Assembly: GCA_964604135.1 (NCBI GenBank)
Contig: CAZRXU010000073.1
Location: 1 to 13,347, forward strand
Direction of reading: 5' to 3'
DNA length: 13,347 bases
DNA from: Sabulitectum sp964604135
GTDB lineage: Bacteria; Fermentibacterota; Fermentibacteria; Fermentibacterales; JCC-6
The translations under genes were made by a program, and so were the position numbers. Under the pieces are notes generated by a model. That model made no database searches and was not told where the DNA came from. It worked only from the letters and a program-made list of their open reading frames with translations. This document shows, in pieces, positions 7,209 to 13,347 of this stretch (its first letter is position 1; every line of letters begins with the position of its first letter).

Positions 7209-8372
7209 ATGGTTGCTGGTATTTTTGTGGGGTTGATTCTGGGTGTCGGAGCTTCGTATGCAGTATTTCTGAACCTGATGCGCAAGAAAGATAAAAAGGC
7301 ATCAGAAGCTTCAGTTGCGCTTACCAGAGCGGCCAGAAAGGCAACGAACGAGACGGCACAGTTAAGGCTGAAGGTGCAGGAATATGAAAAGGGCGAGCGC
7401 GAAGGAAGCGACCTGATACTGCTCTTTCCCAATATCGTGAAGATGATATTTGCGGGAAAAGACGGTGATGAGGTTGTAAACTACATTAACAGAGCATGTC
7501 AGAATCTTCTGAAGGCCAACGAGTCTGCCGTGTTTCTTGCAGACAGAACAGGTGCCAGACTGGGCCTTTCTTCATCTACCGGGCTTTCCGAAGTTCTGGG
7601 GAAACGGGTTAATCTCGGGCTGGGCGACGGTTTCGTGGGGCTTGCCGCTGAAACTGGAAGATTGCTGTCCAGAGGTGGGCTCGACAAAGAAAGTGTTCTT
7701 GTTCGCAGGAAAATGATAATGAGTGATATCCCGGGTTTCAAACCGGAGTATGCAGCTCCCATGCTTGTCGAAAGTGTTCTTTACGGAGTTATTACCGTTG
7801 GCGCATTCGAAGGCAGCGGACCTCTGCGGGAAGAAACACTCAGAGCTCTGGCAGCGGTTGGTGCAGCAGCTCTTGAAAATGTCAGGCTTCTTGAGCGGTT
7901 TGGAAGAACTTCAAATCTCGATCCAGAGACAGGGTTTCTGGGAAAACAGTCCCTCGAGTCTGTACTGGAAAATGAACTTGAAAGGGTTGAGAGATTTGGC
8001 AGCTCTCTGGCAGTAATGGAGCTCCATTTGAAGCTGGCTGATAAAGGAGATAGTGCTGCAACAAGAGATGCTATGGGTGTAACGGCAAGGCATCTGAGTT
8101 CCTCCCTTCGGAACATAGACATCGGGGTAAGGGCAACTGCTGGAACGCTGATTGTTCTTCTGCCCGGTACTGAAAGCGAGGGTATAAAATCGGTAGCTGG
8201 AAAGCTTGACGGGGAGATTCCTCTGCTTGAACTTGATGATGGTTCACATGTGGGGCCTGTTGGTATCAGAAGTATTGTTGCTCAGGGCGGGGAACGCAAC
8301 GATGCAAGAGACATGCTCAACCGTTTAAGAGCAGAAGAATACATGGAATCTGAAGGTTATTACGATGCGTGA
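7209..8372 (+). CDS. Membrane-anchored GAF protein with degenerate GGDEF-like domain
   Basis: The product has 387 residues, starting at ATG 7209 behind AAAGGGGG. Residues 3-22 form one transmembrane segment. About 25-65 are charged and helical, a likely coiled-coil linker. About 65-228 look like a GAF sensor domain (AVFLADRTG, LGDGFVGLAAETG, APMLVESVLYGVITVGAF). About 236-376 have the outline of a diguanylate cyclase domain: LDPETGFLGKQSLESVLENE replaces the usual D-x-L-T-G-L-x-N-R entry, and RATAGTLIVLLPGT (308-321) occupies the position of R-x-GGDEF. The GGDEF signature is therefore TAGTL, lacking the metal-binding Asp and catalytic Glu, so no cyclic-di-GMP synthesis is expected. The gene lies between purB and purL with gaps of 24 and 27 bases. 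It may be a cytoplasm-facing ligand sensor or scaffold; its ligand is unknown. Confidence 0.75.
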   Translation: MVAGIFVGLILGVGASYAVFLNLMRKKDKKASEASVALTRAARKATNETAQLRLKVQEYEKGEREGSDLILLFPNIVKMIFAGKDGDEVVNYINRACQNLLKANESAVFLADRTGARLGLSSSTGLSEVLGKRVNLGLGDGFVGLAAETGRLLSRGGLDKESVLVRRKMIMSDIPGFKPEYAAPMLVESVLYGVITVGAFEGSGPLREETLRALAAVGAAALENVRLLERFGRTSNLDPETGFLGKQSLESVLENELERVERFGSSLAVMELHLKLADKGDSAATRDAMGVTARHLSSSLRNIDIGVRATAGTLIVLLPGTESEGIKSVAGKLDGEIPLLELDDGSHVGPVGIRSIVAQGGERNDARDMLNRLRAEEYMESEGYYDA

Positions 8373-8399
8373 TAACTGTTTCCCAGATAGGAAGGTAAA

Positions 8400-10679
8400 A
8401 TGTCAGATAGGCCGAACAGAGAAGAGTTGGAGAACGAGGTAGCATCGCGTCATCTAGCCATGACAGTGGATGAAGCTGAAAAACTTGCAGGATATGTTGA
8501 CAGAATGCCAACTCCCCTGGAGTTTCATCTGTTCGATACCATGTGGAGCGAGCACTGTTCATACAAGAGTTCAAAGCTTGTGCTTAAAACTCTGCCTACA
8601 GACTCACCAGGTGTGGTAATAGGCCCGGGGGAGGATGCAGGTGTTGTGAGTTTCTGCAATCACGACGGAGTAGAATGGGATCTGGTGGTTGCCCACGAGA
8701 GCCACAATCACCCTTCACAGGTTCTTCCAGTTGAAGGCGCTGCAACTGGTGTGGGTGGAATAGTGAGAGATGTGTACTGTATGGGTGCAAGGGTAACCGG
8801 TTCAATGGATCTTCTCAGGTTTGGTGATCCGCAGGGTGAAAAAGGCGAAACAACCAGGGGAATTGTACGGGGCGTTGTAGAAGGTATCTGGAAGTACGGC
8901 AATGCTTTGGGCGTGCCTAATATGGGTGGCGATACAGAATTTCATCCTGGGTATGATGATAACTGCCTCGTAAATGTTGTTGCCTTTGGAGTGGTTCCGC
9001 ACAACAGGATTGTACACAGTTTTGTTCCTGAAGAAGCTCACAGGGAACCATATGTTCTTATTCTAACAGGTAAACCCACAGACAGTACAGGTTTTGGTGG
9101 AGCAACATTTGCCAGTGCAGATCTTGATGGTGAACAGGGTATTGGCTCTGTTCAGGTCGCGGATCCCTTTCTGAAGAGAGTGTTGTCAGAAGCGAATCAG
9201 GCAGTTCTTGATCTGCTGTTCGACAAAAAGATAAAGTTTGGATTTAAAGATCTTGGTGCCGGGGGTATTGCCTGTGTAACCAGTGAACTCGCTGCCCATG
9301 GCGGTCTGGGTATTGATGTGGATCTTGACGCTGTGCCTGTATCAATGGAAAATCTTCCCCCTGAGGTTATTGCCTGCAGTGAAACCCAGGAGAGGTACGG
9401 GCTGGCAGTTCCGGCTTCAGTGGCCGATGAAGTTCTTGAGGTATACAACGAAAGATTTGAGCTGCCCAGGCTTTTCCCGAACTGCAGGGCGGCTGTTATA
9501 GGAAAGTTCAATTCCAAACCTGTATACAATGTAGTGTGCCGCGGGCAGAATGCGGCAGCCACGCCTATCAACTACATCACTGAAGGTGTTGTTTACCAGC
9601 GGGAAGAACATGCTGCAGACTGCGGGGCTCCTGAACCGGCGGAAAGACCCTGCAACCCGAAAGAGAATCTAACGAAAATACTTACATCCCTGTCTGGATG
9701 CAGCAGAAAACATATATGGTCTTATTACGATTCAGAGGTACAGGGTGTTACCAGATTTCGTCCGGGAGAGGCGGACTCATGTGTTTCCGTACCAGTCGTG
9801 GGTTCCAGAGCGGGCCTTGCAGTCAGCGGAGACGGTAACCCATGGTACGGAGAACTTGATCCTTTCCTGGGAGGGGCTCACTCTGTTGGCGAGGCTGTAC
9901 GAAATGTTGTAGCGACGGGAGCAACTCCCATCTGCGCCACAGACTGCCTGAACTTCGGCAGTCCAGAGGATCCGGAAGCATTCTGGCAGTTCAAACAGGC
10001 AGTTGCCGGTATTACAGAAGCCTGCAATGCACTTGGATTCAGCGGAGGCGATTATCCGCTGCCTGTTGTATCAGGTAATGTGAGTTTTTACAACCAATCC
10101 AAAGGCGGAAAGCCTATTCCACCTTCTCCAATTGTGGCAGTGTTCGGGAAAATACACGATCACAGAAAAGCCACCGATATTGTTCTTCGCAAGCAGGGGA
10201 ATGCTGTTCTTTTGGTGGGAACCAGAAAAGACGAACTGGGAGGAAGCCTGTTCTATCGAACATGCCTTGGCCACCGTGGGGGAACGGTTCCTGCGTTTCG
10301 GGGGTCTCTTGAGAAGAAAATGGCAGATTGGGTTCTTGGTGTTATTCACGACGGAAAGGCCCGTTCTGTACATGATATCAGCGGTGGAGGTCTTGCTGTG
10401 GCAGCTGCTGAAATGGCTCTTGCCAGCAGAACTCTTGGGATACAGTTTGCACTTGACTCAAATCCTGTAACTCTGTTTTCAGAGACACCTGGATACCTTG
10501 TGGAAGTTGATCCCGGTTTTGTTGAAAGTGTTACACTTCCCGAGTTTGTTTCAGTGGCAGGCAGGGTTTCGGCTGGCTGTTCCGTTTCCGGTAACGGCTG
10601 GGAGGTTGATCTGAATTCTTTGAGGAAACAGTGGTCAGACAAGCTTGCCTCAGTTATCTGGAGAGAGGAGGGTGTGTAA
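8400..10679 (+). CDS. purL: FGAM synthase subunit PurL (small, PurS/PurQ-dependent type)
   Basis: PurL is the ATP-dependent synthase that converts FGAR to FGAM, using ammonia channelled from the glutaminase PurQ. The product has 759 residues, close to the short Bacillus/Thermotoga form (about 600-760) and far below the roughly 1,300 of the fused enzyme, so separate PurQ and PurS partners are needed. Motifs in order: MWSEHCSYKSS (48-58) with the active-site His, HESHNHPS (99-106), GAATGVGGIVRD (113-124), KDLGAGGI, CSETQERYGLAV, and in the second AIRS-like half NFGSPEDPE and SGNVSFYNQ. The start ATG is preceded by AGGAAGG with a 4-base gap. The stop TAA overlaps the purQ ATG by one base, which suggests coupled translation and fixed stoichiometry. 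Confidence 0.97.
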   Translation: MSDRPNREELENEVASRHLAMTVDEAEKLAGYVDRMPTPLEFHLFDTMWSEHCSYKSSKLVLKTLPTDSPGVVIGPGEDAGVVSFCNHDGVEWDLVVAHESHNHPSQVLPVEGAATGVGGIVRDVYCMGARVTGSMDLLRFGDPQGEKGETTRGIVRGVVEGIWKYGNALGVPNMGGDTEFHPGYDDNCLVNVVAFGVVPHNRIVHSFVPEEAHREPYVLILTGKPTDSTGFGGATFASADLDGEQGIGSVQVADPFLKRVLSEANQAVLDLLFDKKIKFGFKDLGAGGIACVTSELAAHGGLGIDVDLDAVPVSMENLPPEVIACSETQERYGLAVPASVADEVLEVYNERFELPRLFPNCRAAVIGKFNSKPVYNVVCRGQNAAATPINYITEGVVYQREEHAADCGAPEPAERPCNPKENLTKILTSLSGCSRKHIWSYYDSEVQGVTRFRPGEADSCVSVPVVGSRAGLAVSGDGNPWYGELDPFLGGAHSVGEAVRNVVATGATPICATDCLNFGSPEDPEAFWQFKQAVAGITEACNALGFSGGDYPLPVVSGNVSFYNQSKGGKPIPPSPIVAVFGKIHDHRKATDIVLRKQGNAVLLVGTRKDELGGSLFYRTCLGHRGGTVPAFRGSLEKKMADWVLGVIHDGKARSVHDISGGGLAVAAAEMALASRTLGIQFALDSNPVTLFSETPGYLVEVDPGFVESVTLPEFVSVAGRVSAGCSVSGNGWEVDLNSLRKQWSDKLASVIWREEGV

Positions 10680-11494
10680 TGCCTTGTGCTGCTGTAATCA
10701 GGTTTCCAGGATCAAACTGCGAGTTCGAGACGGCGAGGGTACTCATGAGTTCCGGAATAGATTCCAGAATTTACAACTGGAATGAAATACAAAGGCTTTC
10801 AGACAACAAAGCTGATGCCTATGTGCTTCCCGGCGGATTTTCTTTCCAGGATCGAATCAGGGCGGGAGTTGTAGCTTCCAGAGAAAACATCATGGATCTT
10901 GTTTTTGAAGAGGCCATGAATGGAAAACCTGTTCTTGGTATATGCAACGGTGCTCAGGTACTGATAGAAAGCGGTCTGGTACCCGGTTGGAAACCCGGTT
11001 CCATCCAGGGAGCTCTTGCAGGGAATCTGGTTCCTGGTAGAAGCGGCTACCTTTCACGGTGGGTTTATCTGAAACCGGGAAAAGAGGCTGTGTCTAAATG
11101 CCCCTGGCTTTCAGCTCTTAATGGAGATGTTTTTCCTCTGCCAATTGCCCACGCAGAGGGAAGGTTTGTTTTTAGGGATGAGGATATGGACAAAGTAAAG
11201 AGTCATATTGGATTAACCTACTGCACTTCAGATGGTTCGGTTCCCGATGGCTGGCCGGACAACCCCAACGGGTCTGTTTTGAATATAGCTGCTCTTATGA
11301 ATGCAGAGGGTAATGTTCTTGCAATGATGCCCCATCCTGAACGAAGCTACCATCTGTGGCAGGTTCCACCCTACATGGAAGGCTCATGGGGACACAGAAG
11401 AAGGAATTCATCTCTGAAAGACATAGAGGAACACCCGGGGCCGGGGGCAATTATTTTCCAGGGGCTGGCAAAGCATCTGGGGGTGAATCAATGA
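10679..11494 (+). CDS. purQ: FGAM synthase glutaminase subunit PurQ
   Basis: PurQ is a class I (triad) glutamine amidotransferase that supplies ammonia to PurL. The product has 271 residues, longer than the roughly 220-230 of Bacillus and nearer the extended PurQ forms. Features: N-terminal FPGSNCE, GGFSFQDRIRAG, nucleophile Cys89 in LGICNGAQ, HAEGR (158-162), NPNGS, and the catalytic pair His219/Glu221 in MPHPER. The start is ATG 10679, preceded by GAGAGGAGGG; the upstream GTG at 10631 lies inside purL and is not credible. The stop TGA shares ATGA (11491-11494) with the following PurS-like gene. The three-gene overlap chain purL-purQ-purS matches a stable complex. Confidence 0.96.
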   Translation: MPCAAVIRFPGSNCEFETARVLMSSGIDSRIYNWNEIQRLSDNKADAYVLPGGFSFQDRIRAGVVASRENIMDLVFEEAMNGKPVLGICNGAQVLIESGLVPGWKPGSIQGALAGNLVPGRSGYLSRWVYLKPGKEAVSKCPWLSALNGDVFPLPIAHAEGRFVFRDEDMDKVKSHIGLTYCTSDGSVPDGWPDNPNGSVLNIAALMNAEGNVLAMMPHPERSYHLWQVPPYMEGSWGHRRRNSSLKDIEEHPGPGAIIFQGLAKHLGVNQ

Positions 11495-12000
11495 AAAAAG
11501 TACAGATTGCGGTAAGGCTGGTTACACCAGATCCTGCTGCTGTTACGGCTCTTAGCACAGTGAAAGCCATGCGGCTTCAAATGCCCCCGCTTGCGATTCA
11601 TCGATATGAGCTCTGGGAGTTTGAAACAGCAGAGGGTAGAGAGAAAACTATTTCTGAGGTTGTAGGTCATTTCACCGATATCGTTAATCCCAACAAGCAG
11701 ACATGGGCTTTTGTGGAGGAAGGCAGTGTTCTGGCAGCAGAGAATACTGAGCTTGTGTGGGTTGGAATAGTTATTCGGGATTACGAAGACAGTGTAAGCG
11801 CTAACTGGACCGACCTGCTTAAACGAAGAGGTTTTCCTGTTGAGTCTGTCAGGTGGGGTGTACTGTGGAGGCTGGGGTATCTGAAGAACACAGATGAGGC
11901 TCTTGCCAGAAAAATGGCTCTGGATCTTGCGGTCAGCCACACAAGAACAGGTGGATTGTTCAGCAATCCCGTATCTCAGGAGGTTTCTTTCTGGACCTGA
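11491..12000 (+). CDS. purS: Tandem PurS-like protein (two PurS repeats in one chain)
   Basis: The product has 169 residues, starting at ATG 11491 (overlapping the purQ stop as ATGA) behind GGGGGTG. Normal PurS is about 80 residues and works as a dimer that docks PurQ onto PurL. This protein divides into two similar halves. Residues 2-75 begin KVQIAVRLV and end NPNKQTWAF. Residues 86-168 begin ELVWVGIVIRD, continue GFPVESVRWGVLW, and end NPVSQEVSF. Both halves have the PurS order strand - helix - strand - helix - strand, with the typical N-P element before the last strand (NPxxQxxxF in both). The similarity is seen by eye and is weak, but size, duplication and position directly after purL-purQ, with no other PurS in view, make PurS the best call. 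The CTG-started radical SAM gene overlaps its last 10 bases. Confidence 0.7.
   Translation: MKKVQIAVRLVTPDPAAVTALSTVKAMRLQMPPLAIHRYELWEFETAEGREKTISEVVGHFTDIVNPNKQTWAFVEEGSVLAAENTELVWVGIVIRDYEDSVSANWTDLLKRRGFPVESVRWGVLWRLGYLKNTDEALARKMALDLAVSHTRTGGLFSNPVSQEVSFWT
11978..11984 (+). promoter_or_regulatory. Shine-Dalgarno site deciding the CTG start of the radical SAM gene
   Basis: AGGAGGT, a perfect anti-SD match, lies inside the 3' end of the PurS-like gene, 6 bases before CTG 11991. No ATG or GTG is present in the right frame near it. TTG 12024 has only a poor CAGGTG upstream. Confidence 0.65.
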
Positions 12001-13347
12001 GAGATCGCAGTGTTTCAGGTGCGTTGAGTGAAGTTGATCGACCGCAACAGTACATAGGCCTAGAGTACAATGCGTACGCGGGAACACAAGGTTCCAGGGT
12101 TACGCTGGTTTATCCTGATACATACGAACTCGGGGCATCCAATTTCGGCCTGAAGGTGGTAAGGCATCTGCTGCTCGAGGCAGGTGATTTCTGTGTGCGA
12201 CGGGGTTTTCACCCTGCTTCTGATATGCACAGAATTATGAAAGAAAGAGACCTGCCCTGGCTTGATCTTGAGGCTGGTGATCCCGTAAGAGAGAGTTCTG
12301 TTGTGGGGTTTGGTATTTCCACCGAGATTCTTTACACCAATGTTCTGTCACTGTTGGATCTGATGAAACTTGAACTTCGTTCCGAAAAAAGACAAAGTGA
12401 TGACCCGATTATTTTAGCTGGCGGTGGCGGTCTGGCAAATCCGGTTCCTCTTATGCCTTTTATTGATGTGTTTTTTCTCGGAGAGGGTGAAGCAGGGCTT
12501 CTGCCTCTAATGAGAATACTGTGTTCCGATCTGAGTCGTGAACAGAAGTTGCAGAAGGCGGCGGAACTTCCATCAGTGCTTGTTCCCAGGTATTACAGCG
12601 GGGGAACGATTCGTTGGGCTGTGGCAGACAAATTGAAAAAGGTGGATGCCCCTGTTGATCAGATTGTTCCAATGGCTAAGGTTGCACACGACAGGGCGGT
12701 TGTGGAAATATCACGGGGTTGTACAAGGGGATGCCGGTTCTGTCAGGTTTCACAGTTGTCGCGACCTGTAAGGGAAAGAACACCTGAAGAGGTTCTTGAA
12801 CTTCTGCAGAGGTCTGTGGAAAGCACAGGGTGGGAGCAGGCAGGTGTGCTTACTCTTTCTTTCAGTGACTACTCACAGTTGAACACGCTGTTGAAGGGCT
12901 TTACTGCCATAGAGCAGAAAATGCATGTAAGAATATCTCAACCCTCTCTGAGACCAGACTCTTTGCCTGGTATTGGAAGCAGAAGGTTTTTCAAGGGCAG
13001 CATAACAATGGCACCTGAAGCAGGCAGTGAACGGATGAGAAGAGTGGTAAACAAACCTCTTTCCCGGGAAGAAATACTGCTGGCCGCCGAAACAGCGTCA
13101 CAGATGGGGGCAAGCGGAATCAAGCTATACTTCATGATAGGTCTTCCAGGTGAAACAGACGAAGACATTGTGGCAATCGCAGAACTCGCCGATGAAGTGG
13201 CTGGTATAATGGGCAGGAAGAGAAAGGTAACAGCAGCTGTTTCACCTTTTGTACCCAAGCCCCACACGCCGTTTCAGTGGGCACATCAACCCGATCACAA
13301 AGAGTTGTGGAGAAGAATACAGCTTGTGCGAAGCAACACCAGGAAGG
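11991..13347 (+). CDS. B12-binding-type radical SAM protein, TIGR03960-like (3' end missing, likely CTG start)
   Basis: The frame runs open from CTG 11991 to the window edge (452 codons). The N-terminus MDLRDRS...VDRPQQYIGLEYN resembles the usual start of the TIGR03960 family. It is followed by a Rossmann-like region related to B12-binding folds (TLVYPDTYELG, VVGFGIS, IILAGGGG, FFLGEGEAG). The radical SAM core carries the 4Fe-4S motif C-x3-C-x2-C at Cys244, Cys248 and Cys251 (SRGCTRGCRFCQ), then MAPEAGSERMR and KLYFMIGLPGETDEDI, typical of the barrel. Family members are often longer and are commonly next to, or fused with, a DUF2344 (TIGR03936) protein, which would lie beyond this window. The exact reaction of the family is not established to my knowledge. 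The gene overlaps the PurS-like gene by 10 bases, so translation is probably coupled. Confidence 0.88.
   Translation, partial: MDLRDRSVSGALSEVDRPQQYIGLEYNAYAGTQGSRVTLVYPDTYELGASNFGLKVVRHLLLEAGDFCVRRGFHPASDMHRIMKERDLPWLDLEAGDPVRESSVVGFGISTEILYTNVLSLLDLMKLELRSEKRQSDDPIILAGGGGLANPVPLMPFIDVFFLGEGEAGLLPLMRILCSDLSREQKLQKAAELPSVLVPRYYSGGTIRWAVADKLKKVDAPVDQIVPMAKVAHDRAVVEISRGCTRGCRFCQVSQLSRPVRERTPEEVLELLQRSVESTGWEQAGVLTLSFSDYSQLNTLLKGFTAIEQKMHVRISQPSLRPDSLPGIGSRRFFKGSITMAPEAGSERMRRVVNKPLSREEILLAAETASQMGASGIKLYFMIGLPGETDEDIVAIAELADEVAGIMGRKRKVTAAVSPFVPKPHTPFQWAHQPDHKELWRRIQLVRSNTRK

Noticed and set aside
7924..8340. Active diguanylate cyclase
   Set aside because: The GGDEF signature is TAGTL, without the metal-binding Asp or catalytic Glu.
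12024..12026. TTG 12024 as the radical SAM start
   Set aside because: It has only a weak upstream SD and would lose the MDLRDRS-type N-terminus; CTG 11991 has a perfect SD.

Overview
The window is a single-strand (+) block of bacterial genes. It has ten coding regions, two of them cut by the window edges, and no RNA gene, CRISPR array or insertion sequence that I could see. A bacterium is indicated by UvrB, a lipobox lipoprotein, ordinary Shine-Dalgarno (SD) sites and a PurL/PurQ-type purine pathway. Three traits point away from the well-known model phyla: a short archaeal/spirochaete-type PheT, a secreted protein ending in a W-G-x-L-K type tail, and a TAnnTTTG promoter-like box of the kind known from Bacteroidetes. 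An uncultured FCB-group or candidate-phylum bacterium would fit, but that placement is inference only.

Layout. Positions 1-977 hold the 3' end of pheT (phenylalanyl-tRNA synthetase beta chain). Two bases later comes uvrB (980-2953), which appears to start at a CTG codon. Positions 2954-3058 are a short promoter-bearing gap. Positions 3059-3670 encode a small secreted protein of unknown function, followed by a strong UUCG-capped hairpin that ends this transcription unit. Positions 3671-3836 are a 166-base regulatory gap.

From 3837 to the right edge the genes run head to tail with gaps of 27 bases or less, or with overlaps, so they look like one operon. In order they are: an IspH reductase fused to a UbiA-like membrane prenyltransferase domain; a small SH3b lipoprotein; purB; a membrane-anchored GAF plus degenerate GGDEF protein; purL; purQ; a tandem-duplicated PurS-like protein; and a TIGR03960-like radical SAM protein, also apparently started at CTG and cut by the right edge.

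How the genes work together. PurL, PurQ and the PurS-like protein would form the three-subunit FGAM synthase (step 4 of IMP synthesis). PurB acts later in the same pathway and in the branch to AMP. The IspH-UbiA fusion would make isoprenoid precursors and may touch a prenyl-transfer step. The GAF/GGDEF-like protein could be a sensory or regulatory member of the operon.

Most notable points: the free-standing double PurS, which resembles the PurS-dimer-like N-terminal domain of large PurL enzymes; the IspH-UbiA fusion with an eroded first Asp motif; two independent CTG start codons, each behind a well-placed SD; and a possible leaderless promoter at the ispH start.
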